A DNA stretch of 64,000 nt from Echinometra lucunter (taxonomy: Eukaryota; Echinodermata; Echinoidea; Camarodonta; Echinometridae): NCBI GenBank assembly GCA_029962745.1, contig CM057157.1, positions 25,266,203-25,330,202 of the forward strand. The letters run 5' to 3'. Made by a program: the position numbers and the translations under genes. A model generated the notes under the pieces. That model had not been told where the DNA came from, made no database searches, and saw only the letters and a list, made by a program, of their open reading frames with translations. Positions 10,176 to 22,970 of this stretch are shown piece after piece (the first letter of the stretch is position 1; each line of letters starts with the position of its first letter).

Positions 10176-10447
10176 GAAATTTCGAGGATCCCATGCAGAT
10201 TATAGCTCAATATTCAGAACTATTAATGAGTTCAGTCGATGGTTCATACTTTCACAAAAGCCTCTCCTTAGTCAAACTCGTTGCCAAACAGTGGTGGATC
10301 GCATTACGAGTGAAAACATCATGCCACAGAAATTAGAGCACAGTACCCAGGGAGGCCTGGACTACAGAGATAAAATCATGCGTCTAATGCGTGTAAGCTT
10401 TGCGTGGATAATGATAGTAAATATAATAACAAAAATGATAATACTAA

Positions 10448-10843
10448 CACCGGCGTAAATCCGTTTTGAGGAGTGGGGGGGGGGGGGGGGTGATCGACTT
10501 TTTGGCCAAAATTTCTTGCGTCAACTCGCACTTAAGTATCCACACACACCCTTATACTCACCCGAGCAGACCCCCACACACATATAAATCTTTTATTTTG
10601 CGAGAGAGCGAAGCGAGCGAGCGAAAAATAACCACTTTTTTGGGGGGGTTTTAAGAGCATTTCAAATGGCAATTCCACTATATGACCGTCGTTTATGACA
10701 TTTTTAGGAAAAATTTCACCAAATGATTAATTACAATGTCATTTTTCCTTAAAATGAGGGGGATATTTGTACACGCCATCCCCCCCCCCCCCTCTCGAAA
10801 AAGTGGGGGGATATATCCCCATCCCCCCGGATTTACGCCAATG
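10448..10843. mobile_element. hAT-type MITE, CAYYGGCGTAAATCC family, copy 1
   Basis: Left tip CACCGGCGTAAATCC and right tip GGATTTACGCCAATG are inverted repeats, flanked by an exact 8-bp duplication AATACTAA (10440-10447, 10844-10851). An 8-bp duplication is the hAT hallmark. The interior has poly(G)/poly(C) blocks and GCGAAGCGAGCGAGCG. Confidence 0.85.
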
Positions 10844-10849
10844 AATACT

Positions 10850-11460
10850 AATGATTAAATAATGATAATAATAATAATACTAGTGATAATGGAAATAATA
10901 ATAATGATGATAATAATGATAACAATGATAATGATATATTCCTACTACTACTTCTAGTGATGATAATGATAATGATGATGCTAATAATAGTGATAATTAT
11001 AATGATAATATCAAAAATATCCTCGTTTCCTTCAGAACAGAATTCACATGAAATTTCGTTTCGATTTTCAGTTTCCTTTTCCAATGGTGATTTTGTTCTT
11101 GAAACAGAATGACTTCTTAAAATATATCAGATTTCCAAAATTTTGGGGAAATGTTCTTTCTGATATGATTTATTAGAATTATAAGAAGTGCAACCCTAGA
11201 AGATACATCTACAAGAGAGATGATAGAATATCAATCTGACCATGGGCATGTCAGTGGTCCTCTAACATTTGTGATAAGTGTCTCTCTTTCCAAGCATATA
11301 ATTTTATTTGTTTTGTTTCTTTCTAATGCTTATAATGCTAATGAAAATTAAGAATGATGGTAATCATAATGATAAAAATAATATTGATAATGGTTATGAT
11401 GATACATAGTAATAATGATTATAAAAATACTAACAATAATTAGAATGATGATAACAATAT
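10850..11460. repeat. Degenerate ATAATG/ATAATA microsatellite tracts
   Basis: Two degenerate trinucleotide-rich tracts (10850-11015 and 11330-11455) with a non-repetitive spacer that shows no exon. Confidence 0.7.
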
Positions 11461-11461
11461 C

Positions 11462-11700
11462 TTCTTACATAATACAATTTCAATTTCAATTTCAATTTTC
11501 TTTATTGTCATGTTTTAAAAACACAAAAAATGTTTTCGGACTCTTTACATATGTAACATAAAATACAATAACAAGAAAAACATCTTTGACATGTGCAGTA
11601 TAAACAAATAGGGTGCCTAACAAATACAAAATGAATACCTGAGAAAGACATATGCAAAATACAACTTATGTAAAAGTAAGAGACAAAAGAAAAGATTTAT
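11462..11700 (-). mobile_element. LINE 3' end, minus orientation
   Basis: Tandem TTTCAA units at the left followed by TTTTCTTTATTGTCATG and 3' UTR-like sequence, matching the mirror image of the LINE tails elsewhere in the window. Confidence 0.55.
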
Positions 11701-11739
11701 GCCATAAATGCCCTCCCCTGTTACCTATATTGCACGAAA

Positions 11740-12365
11740 TAATTGATGACCGATAACCTGTGACCAATGCCCCCCTGCCCCCTGAGTATCTGCATGAATT
11801 TGTTCCTATAAGAAAAATTGCATACATGTAATAATGGAGTACTAAAATCATATGCGTTAACGGTAACCACAAAAGTCCCCCTCCCCCACAACACCAAAAC
11901 AAGAACGGACCAGGGTGTACTGTAAAAGTAGCACCCCTCGTTCACCTTACATAAACCGACATAAGTTACATCATAAAGGGGTTAAAAAACCGCAACCAAT
12001 GCCCAATACCCCTCCCCACCCCCAATATCTTGGATTTAGTTTTTGTGTTGAAAAAATTGCATGCATGTGTATGTAATAATAAACTCCAAAGTCATGAGCA
12101 AAAACCACAAGCCCCCTCCCCCCTCCCCCACCAAAACAAAAAGAGACCCAAAACCAGAGTCTACTGTAAAAGCAGTACTCCTCATCCACCTAACATACAT
12201 GTAAACCTATGCGAGTTTACATCCTAAAAGCTTCATAAGCCAATAAACAATACCCCATACCCCCCTTCCCCGTCTTGGATGGTTGCTGTGTCGAGAAAAT
12301 TGCATATATTATGTAATAATGGACTTCAAAATCATGGGCACACAGACCCCGCAAGCCTGTTTGCC
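11740..12365 (+). repeat. Degenerate tandem array, ~240-bp unit, about three copies
   Basis: The landmark AAAATTGCAT followed by ATGTAATAATGGA or a close variant recurs near 11814, 12053 and 12294. Each unit also carries a C-rich tract and ACTGTAAAAG. Confidence 0.7.
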
Positions 12366-12369
12366 CATA

Positions 12370-13140
12370 ATACTCGTCAAGTGTCCACATGGGCTTTACA
12401 TATTAATCCGTAAGTGCTATATATGTATTCATTATCATGCCGTTGCATTGTTATTCTACATTAATACATTTAGTCATATTAAAAAAATGATAACTACTCT
12501 ACTACAAGTATAAGATGTTTACTGAAAGATATTATAACAGAAAACTTATCGGTTGGGAGTAATCATACATTAGTAGTTTAAGCTTCTACCAACCTTAATA
12601 TTACATTACGATGGGATGGAAAAAATTAAAAATCGCAAAGAATGAGTTGATAAGTTTGCGTATCGTATTATCGCATTTAAATCTAGATCTATGATAAAAA
12701 TTAATTTGAGTGAAAAAAGGTATTCAATTGCAATAATCAAAGTATTCCATCTAAACCACGACAAGTACTCTACTGCCATAAATTTCCATTACTGAAACTA
12801 AAAAAAAAAAAGAAGAAGAAGCTTGATTGCGAAATTAGTCAAGATGTCAAATCGCACGTTTTGCTGAAATGACTGATTTACTCTTCCTTTCTCTTAAAAA
12901 TTAATTGACACCGCCAAAGAGCTAATACCGCACGCCATTCATTATTTTTGGCAGTAACTTGAGATTGTGCAAAGAAACATTCCAAAGTTCTTGTGAGAGT
13001 GTGTGTTTACATGCTTAAAAGGAGGTGTCAGTTGGCCTTACTTTGCATCGCCTTTCGAAAATGGCAAACATTATATGATAAAGCTGTAACTACCTTTATG
13101 ACTTCAGTTTTCCGTTCTTGCTTAAGTGCAAAGTCAAAGA
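12370..13140. other. No feature recognised
   Basis: AT-rich sequence without long ORFs or clear inverted repeats. Confidence 0.4.
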
Positions 13141-13144
13141 TTTA

Positions 13145-13290
13145 GTGTTCATTCAATAATTTGATAATTTGATAATTTATTTAGTCTCATTCACATAAAT
13201 TTGTGGAAACTTGCTTTCCACCAGCATATACATAACAAAAACTTAGAAAAGACACAAGTACATTCACAATAGACAAAAACAGGACTTGTC
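13145..13290 (-). mobile_element. Possible LINE 3' end, minus orientation
   Basis: Tandem TTTGATAA units followed by TTTATTTAGTCTCATTCAC, the arrangement of a minus-strand LINE tail. Only the 3' end is present. Confidence 0.4.
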
Positions 13291-13299
13291 TGCATGGTT

Positions 13300-14400
13300 T
13301 GTAAAACAGTGTATAAGCATCGGTTAGAGGAATATGTTTATAAATCATTAATATTTCATGCTCTTTCTCTGTTTGTTTGGAAATATAGTGTTGAGTTTGT
13401 ATCTATTTTCCCCCTTAAACTTATTTCCACGTACTGTTTTCCTTCTTCTTGTTCTTGTTCTTCTTCTTCTTCTTCCAATTTCTCGATCTGTTAACCCTTT
13501 CGTTTTTACATCATTTTCCCTAACTGCATATTCAACATACACGCTCAACCATAGTAGAAAGAAAACTATTGGTGTTTTGTAATGCAAGGCTGCCAAAGGC
13601 TGAAATAATGAAATCATTACATTCCATGGAGGCATATGTGGGGCTGAACGTGTATACTTTCCGTAAACATCTCCAAAATCATGAAACATTTTGGATGAAA
13701 CTCTAATACTGATCATTTGAGGTAATCTTCCCATTTTGTTAACATGTCAATTTCGGCTTCCTACCCGTGGCCCATTTACTTCAAAGTCACTTTAACTTGA
13801 ACATGTTTAAACTAACTTTAACTAACTTTAACCCGATCTGCCGATCGTAGTCTTTACCCTAACCATATTTCTTTGACAAAATAAAGCTTTGAGCAAGGGA
13901 TTTAATGTGAAGATCTTTTTATCTTCACCTTCAAAGACAGCATGATATTACAATCAATATTCGATCGTCTTCTAATTTCTAAGCCTTTTAGCTAAGTCAT
14001 GCCGAAATCTAGAGATGCACACGTGTATTACATTTGACGCATATCAATGGTGCGCGCCCCATCTAGTTCGTCATCATATATCCGCACTGCCGTTCAACTG
14101 CCCCATGACCCTTCCCCACCCCCGTCACTACCAATGTAACAGCGAGATGGAAGGGAGTATTTCATGACGATGTCGACAGGTTGACAAATTATTTGGTGCT
14201 TTGGATTGCCCTGGCACGGAGTCCTCTGGATGCTGATAATGGGGTCCTTGTCGCTGCTTAGCTTGGTACTCGTTTCTGCGGCAGTCATCTTGCGAGGGGA
14301 ATATGGGAGGTCTTCTGAAAGTGATCGGGGTTTGTATAAATTAATTCTTACATTACATAATTGCTGTGAACAATACCCAGTTCATATCAAGGCTTCTCTT
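13300..14400. other. No gene recognised
   Basis: Contains a CTTCTT-rich tract (13440-13480) and a short tandem AACTTTAACT near 13810. Open frames here lack domains and splice support. Confidence 0.4.
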
Positions 14401-14407
14401 CTTCCTG

Positions 14408-14690
14408 TATGGTTTTGCGGTCTAGTGGAAAACAGTGTGAACCACGAGGTACATGGTTCGAATTCCTGGCGCAGCCCTGATGTTCTTTGGCAAGACATTA
14501 ATCTACGTTTGCCTCTCTCAATTCGTATGGTTGAAGGTTACCTGGCAGAAATCAATCCCTTCAAATGATTGAGCTTTGTAATGGCAGCTTTACTGAAGCC
14601 AGTGTAATCATTTTTAACAATCCTTTGAATGTGCATGAGACGTCAGATCATATTGTGAAAAGCGCTATGTAGGCCTACATATTACATCCT
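14408..14690 (+). repeat. tRNA-derived SINE
   Basis: tRNA-like head (GCGGTCTAGTGGAAAA; GGTTCGAATTCCTGG) followed by the shared body CTTTGGCAAGACATTAATCT and a tail with AAAAGCGCTATGTA, typical of SINE 3' ends. Confidence 0.75.
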
Positions 14691-15053
14691 ATAATTATTG
14701 ATACATCAGTTGGCATTTTCAATTACTCATTTCCCCAGAATCTATTTGAGTTTCAGTCTGTTCAGTAAAAGATATTTGAATTTTCTCTAAATTTAACAAA
14801 CCTTAACAACAAGAAGATAAAACCACTTGAAAATGAGCGACAGTTGTAAAAAGATAAACTTTTGGTGAAGCACTTTATTAAGCAATGCAAAGCTATTTAG
14901 TCGATAACTTTTGACGAATTACTAAACTACGTTTGACAAATTTGCCAGTATGCAGCACAATCCACAGGCTATATTTTGCATTATGCATGTTTTCCAAATA
15001 AAATGGGAATTCGTACAGGCAATATATAATCAAAATGAATTTAAAAAAATATA

Positions 15054-15645
15054 CAGGGTGGCCCAGAAAGAACGGAACACCTGTGATCCTTAATGAATAA
15101 CATAATGTGATAATTGTTTATTTGGTTCGAAAGAGAATTTCTTTTTCTTGAAAATGACACCAAAATCATCCATTTTGGCTTATGCGTTCAGATGTTAGGG
15201 GTCATTCCGTGAGGCTATGTCATTTTCAAAATTTACTACTTTTGCGACTGAGATCGTGTCAGATGAAGGTAAAACACTAAAACTTCCACCTGACGGCATT
15301 CCATAGAAACGGCTCACTATCTAAATAATCTCCTAGATTTCAATGAAAGGAAAATCAACCACGCGTTTATTCAGGCAAGGAACCGTTTCTATTGAATGCC
15401 GTCGGGTGAATGATTTTCTTTCAAGTAACAGGAATTCAGTCGCTAAAGTAGTAAATTTTGAAAATGACATTGCCTCACGGAATGAGCTCTAACATCTGAA
15501 CGCTTTAGCCAAAATTAATGATTTTGGTGTCATTTTGAAGGATAATAAATTCTCTTTCGAACCAAATAAACAATTATCACATTATGTTATTCCTCTCGCT
15601 GAAATTAAGGATCACAAGTGTTCCGTTTTTTTCTGGGTCACCCTG
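15054..15645. mobile_element. Long-palindrome MITE, Tc1/mariner-like ends
   Basis: A 592-bp near-complete palindrome with tips CAGGGTGGCCCAGAAA and TTTCTGGGTCACCCTG, flanked by TA on both sides. Arms extend nearly to the middle (ACGGCATTCCATAGAAACGG mirrored near 15395). No transposase. Confidence 0.8.
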
Positions 15646-15659
15646 TATAGGTAAATTAC

Positions 15660-16740
15660 TTATATTTACATCAAATAGTATTCAAATGTTAACCTTTTAT
15701 ACGTTTTAATGTTTTGAATATTGTAATGTGGTGTCAGGAAATCTAAAGTTATGTGCTTTCTGTAATACAATATAATATAATGCATGACGAAGGACATGAA
15801 TAATTTTGTCAGTGGTGGAATAATATGAGAGAATAAGTGCTTCGGGTGCAAATTAGAAAGGACCGAGAGACGAGGAAAGGCGGAAATCTGTCTTAGAACA
15901 TGTAGAACATGAGGGCGGCACATCTAAAAGAAAAGCTTAGTGGTGGCTCTTGTTACTACTTTAGAAACAAACACAAAAGACAACATCAACAAAATGATTT
16001 AAATAAAATAGACCTCAGCTTTCTCTTGCACCTAGTTGTTTAAAATTCCCCTTTTTTCTAATTTTCATGATATTTCAAAAGTTACAAAATCTTGGGAGCT
16101 CAAACCCGTGAAAAGATACCTGAAAAGAAAACGAAGATGCGGAGGAGCCATGTGATGCGTAGACAATGATACACTGAACTAGATTTAAATCAGGCTATTG
16201 TGATGTAGTCGCAAGTTATTTAAAAGTAGGTTGTTCAAAATGTCCCGTTAAATAACGAACGATCATGATTGTAGATAATATCCTTGAAGAAAATCTGTGA
16301 GAGTTAGAATTCGCCTATCTGATGGGTTAATATGAGTTCGACATTTTTCAACTTTTCAAGATTTGATAATCAAACGTGTATAGCATTGCATTGAAAAATC
16401 CCATTTCAATAACTGTTTGAAATACCCAATATGCATCATATTGTTGCAGATAATGAAACCTTTGAAGGGGAGATTACATGTGTTACACTGACATGATGGA
16501 ATGGATAAAAGAATGGGGGAGGGGTCAGACAAGTGTTAGATTTAAATTAATGTGATGTGTTGAGAGATACAGATAAAAATGGAACATGTAGGTCGAGGAG
16601 CAAGGATATTGTGATAATCAGGGCAAAGATTGTATGATGAAACTGGGCTACAGTCATCAGTTATTGGGTGGATTTCGTAGGAATTGTTGCCTGGTTTGAT
16701 TTAAAAGAAAATTAGAGCTTTGAAAAATCTGACGCAACTG
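15660..16740. other. No feature recognised
   Basis: AT-rich sequence, no exon or clear repeat boundary found. Confidence 0.4.
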
Positions 16741-16744
16741 TTTA

Positions 16745-17255
16745 CTCGAAAGAGAGAGAGAGAGAGGGAGTCGTTGCACTTAATAAATAACGAGAAAAAT
16801 CACTGACCCTGTCTTTAACGATAAGCTCTATCCGGGTATGCTACCCTTGCTAGTGGACACGTTGGTAGGATCCTCTTAGGAATTCGGTGATACATCTTGC
16901 AATTAAACCTTCTGAACTAATTTCTTTTTTATTTCGTGGACACATCGTAACGATCAACCGTGACAAGTACTTTCAAGATGTAGAGTACAGAGAGAGACAG
17001 AGAGAGAGAGACAGAGAGAGAGAGAGAGACAGAGAGAGAGAGACAGAGAGAGACAGAGAGAGACAGAGAGAGACAGAGAGACAGAGCGCCATTGCATGTA
17101 ATAAATAGCAAGAAAATCACTGGCCCTAGTTTTGTACCTCTGCCTTTTACATGTTTAATGACGCGGTCTATCCCGCTACTATGTTACCCTTGTTAGCGGA
17201 CATGTTGGTGGTAACCTCTATAATTATAATTTCGGTAATACATCTTGCAATTAAA
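16745..17255 (+). repeat. Diverged tandem duplication around GA microsatellites
   Basis: Each half is a GAGA/GACAGA tract followed by AATAAATA..GAAAAATCACTG, TCTATCC and CATCTTGCAATTAAA. The 160- to 200-bp single-copy parts of the two units clearly correspond. Confidence 0.7.
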
Positions 17256-17305
17256 AGAAACCAAAACCCTCAAGTCAAGTATTTTTTTAATCATAGCTAA
17301 GACAG

Positions 17306-20300
17306 AATTCAATTCAATTCAATTCAATTTCAATTTATTTCATTCAAAATTAAAAACAATTACAAGGTAAAAATATATATAAATAAAATAGAATGTGGAG
17401 ACAGCTAGGAAGAACATTGAAGTCTTATAAAATGCTGCCACCAATAATACAAACAATTAAAACCAAGTAATATACAAACAAAAGAAAAGAGAGCATATTT
17501 CAAATGAATAACAAAATGATACATTTAAAAATAAATTAAGCAGTTTACAAAACCTAACAAACCCTAAACAGACATAACAAAAGACACAAAGATAAAAATG
17601 ATAAAAATGAGCCTGATAATTTACATGTAATTTTGTAATAGTAGTTTCTTATAATTCTTTTTAAAAACATTTAACGAAGGGCTTGATTTCATTTCTTCTG
17701 ACAGAGCATTCCAAATTTTTGGTCCTTTATAAAAAACTGAATTTATGCCAACATTTGTTTTAAAAATAGGTAAATAAAAATTTAACTGGTTTCGCATATC
17801 ATAAGAAGTTATTTCAGAAATCAGAGTGAACTTATACATGAGAGATATAGGTACAACATTTTTAGATATTAAATACATTAAAATAGCTGTATTTAAAATA
17901 TTCAAATCGTATATATTCAACAATTTTAATTCATGAAAAATAGGTGATGTATGGGCAAGAAAACTGGCATGAAAGACAATACGAACTGCTTTTTTCTGCA
18001 AACGAAATAATCTTAACATCGAGTAATTGGTGGAAGATGCCCAAGCAACATTGCAATAATTTAGGTGCGGAGTAACAATAGCATTATATATCATGAATAA
18101 AATGTTTCTAGGAAAAATCTTAATTTATATAAAACACCTAAACATTTTGAAACTTTATTACAGACCTCACTAATATGTTCATGCCAATTTAATTTAGAAT
18201 CAATAAGTACGCCAAGAAATTTTAGAGATTGTACAACTTTTATATTTTCATTGTTCATCTTAATATTCAAATCGTTATAATCAATTTTCTTATTCGTAAA
18301 AATCATACACTGTGTTTTCTTTACATTTAAAATCAATTTATTAAAGATTAGCCATTTACTGATTTTCTGCAATTCAATACTAAAATTCAAACATAAAGTA
18401 TTAATATTATCATGGCTCATGAAAGCACTAGTGTCATCGGCATATAGAATAAACTGTAACTTATCTGAGACATTACAAATATCATTCATATAAATAAGAA
18501 AAAGAAGTGGACCCAGAATAGATCCCTGAGGCACTCCACAGCCGATTTTCCTCAATTCAGACTTAGTGTTATTTACAGTTACAAATTGTTTTCGATCAGC
18601 CAAATAACTTTCAAACATTTTTAACAAAATTCCACGAATACCATAACTTTCTAACTTAACTAACAAAATAGAGTGATCAAGCGTATCGAAAGCTTTACTT
18701 AAGTCTAAAAACAAACCAAATAAAAAGAATCGAGAATTAAAAGCATGAGAAACCTTATAAACCAAATCAATTAGAACATGGGATGTGGAATGCCCCGGAC
18801 GAAATCCATACTGGGACGGTGTCATTACATTATGTTTATCTAAAAAATCAGAAAGGCGATTATATATACATTTTTCGATAATTTTAGAAAATGCTGGCAA
18901 GATTGATATAGGTCTGTAATTAGATAATTCTGACTTTGATCCATTTTTAAAAATTGGAACAACACGTGCTATTTTAAGATTATCAGGGAATATTCCAGTA
19001 GTTAAAATAGAATTAAAAATATTGCACAAGGGATAACAGAGAATGTGAATTGCTTTCTTAATGACTAACATACTAATTTCATCATACCCAGCAGCAGAAT
19101 TACTATCAAAATTACACACAATTTTAATAATTTCATCCGGAGTGATGGGATTAAAAAAAAGCAGTGTTATTATTTCTATTCAAATATTGCACAAAATCAT
19201 TCTGTCTAGTACAGGTAGTTGACTGCAAACTATTTGAAAGAGTTGAACCGATATTAACAAAATGATCATTAAATGCTTGAGCGATATCACAATCTCCAAC
19301 TACTTTATCATTGTTAACATTTATACTTTCAATAACAATTTTATTGTTCACTCTACCCATTGCTGTATTAATAATATTCCAAGATTTTTTAAGATTGTAT
19401 TTTGCATCCAAAAATAACTTTCTATAATACTCATTTTTTATACATTTTATTTTATAGTTAACTTTATTACGATAAGACTTGTATTTATTTTCTCTATATG
19501 TAGTAGGATTTTTGATAAATTTCTTGTATAACAAATATCTTTTATTGCACATAATTCTCAAGTCATCATTGAACCATGGTTTATCTTTACGGCGTTTACA
19601 TTTGACATTAGTTTTACAAAAAACATTCATCATATAAATTTGAGAATTGATTTAAAAAAGTATTGTACATAATGTTTGGATCACTACTATCAAAATTCCA
19701 TACAATCCTTTCTAATTTCATAATAAAATCATCTATATTAACATCATTTATTTTGCGCCTCGTAGATACTGTATTTTTTTTGCTGATATAATGACTATGA
19801 ATACAATACACAGGGAAATGGTCACTTACATCAACTAAAAAAATACCAGAATAGATATTGTTTATATCATTTGTAAATATATTGTCTATTAAAGTAGTAG
19901 TTTGTCTGGATACTCGAGTTGGAATATGAATGACTGGATAAATCGATCTGGTTATAAATACATCTAAAAATTCACTAACCTGTGGGCAAGAATCGGCATT
20001 TAATAAATTAAGGTTAAAATCACCACAGACATACAATAATTTATTTTCTTTGGAAACTTTATTTAGCACTGTAGTAAGAGATTCTAAAAAATTAGGCAAT
20101 GATGAATTTGGCGGTCTATAAATTACGCTAAATATTACATTTTTAAAAGATGATTTAATTTCAATAAAAATACATTCCATAAATTCCGAAAAAAATCTAG
20201 ATCACACCTATGTACAAAGTAAAAATCATTTCTGATGAAAACTCCTACGCCACCACCCCGGCGATCTTGGCGGGAGTTACCAATGAAATTGTATCCATTA

Positions 20301-20700
20301 ATATTATAACAAGGATCATTACATTTTAGCCATGTCTCTGTTACACCTATTGCACAGAAATTAAAATCGAGACCATGTAAAAAGGTAACAAGATTATCAA
20401 TGTTCTTCTTTATACTTCTACAATTAACATGTAGACAAGAAAATCCTTTTCGCAAATCAATGTTAGATTGTTCTTCATGCAGAAACGTGTTAAATTCATT
20501 TGGCATAAAACAATTTAGTTGGGGACCATAAGAATTATGTTCATCATTATCAATTGGAGATAAAAACTTGGATATATGAATAAAATTATCATTACTCATT
20601 GCTTGTCTATATAACTCAACATCAGGCATATTTAAAACATTTACAAAACAGAATACACACACACAAGAAAAAAAAAAAGCAAAAACAAGGATAACAAGGA
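17306..20700 (-). mobile_element. CR1/Jockey-group non-LTR retrotransposon (LINE), inactive
   Basis: A minus-strand element with an APE-type endonuclease, then a reverse transcriptase, and a 3' tail of repeated AATTG/AATTC units at 17306-17335. No ORF1 is visible, so it is 5'-truncated or has a very short 5' part. Confidence 0.9.
17621..20662 (-). pseudogene. pol: LINE pol: endonuclease and reverse transcriptase, frameshifted
   Basis: Five frames in sequence (20662-20135, 20180-19614, 19633-19151, 19119-18091, 18094-17621) make up one former polyprotein. Endonuclease motifs: NCRS, TETWL, RRGGGVGVF, CGDFNLN, and SDHFPV with the catalytic Asp-His. Reverse transcriptase motifs: SNYRPISILP, QYGFRPGHST, LDLSKAFDTLDH, GVPQGSILGPLLF, the catalytic YADD, and LKFLGVLID. 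The C-terminal part has PHLNYCNVAW. The motifs are intact, yet at least four frameshifts or stops interrupt it, so it cannot move by itself. The frames are still long, which suggests fairly recent decay. Exact clade within the CR1/Jockey group was not determined. Confidence 0.92.
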
Positions 20701-20822
20701 GAGTGTACAGAGAGTACAGTTTAAAAGAACCACCAGGAGTTTATTATTAATAACAAGTTTGACAATCTGAAAAATAGAAGGTAAAGTTTACTTCATATAT
20801 GTAAAAAAAAAAAAAAAAAAAA

Positions 20823-20967
20823 AATGTAAGGCTCTGTATCCATAATATGTAATTCCAATAAATTGGATCTAAAATATATAGAATAACAAAAAAAAAAATG
20901 TAAGGCTCTGTATCCATAATATGTAATTCCAATAAATTGGATCTAAAATATATAGAATAACAAAAGG
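20823..20967. repeat. Exact tandem duplication, 74-bp period
   Basis: Two copies of a unit beginning TGTAAGGCTCTGTATCC and ending AATATATAGAATAACAAA follow poly(A) tracts. No mismatch was seen outside the A runs. Confidence 0.85.
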
Positions 20968-21039
20968 AGTCAAAAGCAAGGAGCCATATATAACAGATAA
21001 ATGACATATTTGTCAGCACGAATCCATGCATTTAGTAAT

Positions 21040-22360
21040 ATGTCTTTAAACAGTTAATGTATATACAGTCTGGCGAATACACAAGCTGTTCTGTTTCAAG
21101 TCTGATAGTTTTTTGACGAGTTTCTTTGCAGTGCGTCCATCCTCAATAAAGCAGATCAATGAAAATTTCAACGGAGTCAGACAGGGAATAAGTCAAATTA
21201 TGCTTGTATGTAATTTTCTGTTTTTGGCACTATAGGCCTACAATTTTGTGGACAACTCTTAATATTTCATGTACACAGAATTTCACATACACTATATTTT
21301 TGGAAGAACACTCCTGCATTATACCTTGAGATCGGCTTAAATAAATGAAGTAAATAACGTAAAAACTAATACTATTTGAATGAAAGATGGAAAAATAAAA
21401 CTGTTTTATCATGCATGAACAAAACAAATTGAGGTTTTTCCGCAACATGGCCGTGTCTAAATGTCATACAGCAATATCCATATAGCCATAACTTTCTTGT
21501 TTCGTCTCCGATTTCGTTCAGATTTTCGCTGATCTGTTTCATTCCGCCATAGCTTAGATTTGAAAACTACTTGACTTTGATTTCCGTTAACCTTCTGATT
21601 TTTTTTTTTTTTTTTTATCTCCTGAGCTTTTGGTAATGATCAACTCAGCTTTCGAGAAGCCTGTCGCGGTGGCAGCTTACATGCCCACTATTATTAGCAC
21701 AGTAGATGAATTGCTGAATGATTTTATTATTGCCATCAATCCAGTATCGATATCAACTTATTTACCGTTAACGGTTGTGCCACTGACAAGTGATGAAGGT
21801 TTAAAGTTAAATCATGCTTTGAAGTTTGTATCTGAACTAAGGAAAATGTTGTTCTCTTAGAAGGAAGGTTTTGAATTATCTCACTGTTTAATTTTTTTCT
21901 GTTTGAGCACACAGGAAAGAATTTGCACAGCAGTTCATGATAAGATGCAAACTGAAAAGGTAAACCCGCGAAATGCAATTTTCAAGTGCAAGGATAACCA
22001 ATTCGTGCTCGTGCAATTATTTAAACGATGATACTCCTCACAGGGATGTTACTTAGTATGTTTGGGAAATTGCAAGGACGATTTAATACGGAAATAATAT
22101 TCCATAGAATGTCGGGAAAATTAGTGAAGAGAGTCTTTTAGCCATTTTTTGTCTCCTGATACTGTTAAACCGATATCTTGGACGTTTCAGTTTGGCTAAA
22201 GTAAACTGATGCCGTCAGATTTGATTTGCAGGTACGTACAGGTACGAAAGGATCAATAGAAGCGCAGAGTTATGGCGTTGCTTGACAAAACCGTTTTTTT
22301 TTTTTTCAAATTTGACGTGAAAGGGCTTTTGTTTCATGTTTGTTCAAGGAAGCGGCAGAA
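21040..22360. other. No gene recognised
   Basis: AT-rich sequence with a poly(T) run at 21600. The short open frame at 21630-21860 has no recognisable domain or supporting splice sites and was not called. Confidence 0.4.
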
Positions 22361-22365
22361 AAGCT

Positions 22366-22527
22366 GGGGAGCGTTTCATGAAAGGACTTGTTGGATGTTT
22401 TATCCGACAAAGTCTGTTTTATCCGACAGTTACCATAGTAACGATGTTTCTCAGCCAATGAAAATCAAGGAAAGATGTCAGATCTGACAACTTGTCAGAT
22501 GACAAATGTTGATGAAACGCCATCCTG
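22366..22527. mobile_element. GTTTCATGA-type MITE
   Basis: Ends GGGGAGCGTTTCATGAAAG and GATGAAACGCCATCC are inverted. The interior has mirrored TGTCGGATAAA and TGACAACTTGTCA blocks. Confidence 0.7.
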
Positions 22528-22529
22528 GA

Positions 22530-22965
22530 AAGCACGGTATTTCGAGTGACATTTTCTTTGAAGATTTCACAAAAAAAGTAGTGTTAAGTTGTTTAGCTGA
22601 GAAGGTACATTCCGTCAGTTGCAAACATTATGTTTTTGTGTATAACGGAATTAGACGACTCCTCATTTGTTGACTCCTAATTAAAAAGATACCGTACATG
22701 TATAGTAAATATAAAGAAGCTAATTCCCCTTTTGAATCCTTTTGAATCCTTTTCAACTTTTATAATGTAAATGATATGTGTAAGTAGATGGCGAAGCACG
22801 GTGTATATACAAATAAGTCCAACGAACATATGGGTTTTTTTCTTCTGGATGTTGCGTTTATTTTCACATTAATTTGTTATAAATTCATCGAATTTTAGGA
22901 AACATGATAAAACATTGATAATATTGTCAAGCATATATAGGTAGAGAGACTTTTCCTCCGTGCGA
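22530..22965. other. No feature recognised
   Basis: AT-rich; only a short duplication of TTTTGAATCC near 22730. Confidence 0.4.
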
Positions 22966-22970
22966 CTTCA

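Noticed and set aside
14206..14568. 120-codon ORF with hydrophobic N-terminus
   Set aside because: Its second half is a tRNA-derived SINE and no splice or domain support exists.
17024..17090. Open frames made of Arg-Glu or Leu-Ser repeats
   Set aside because: Translation of GA microsatellite; no flanking coding signal.
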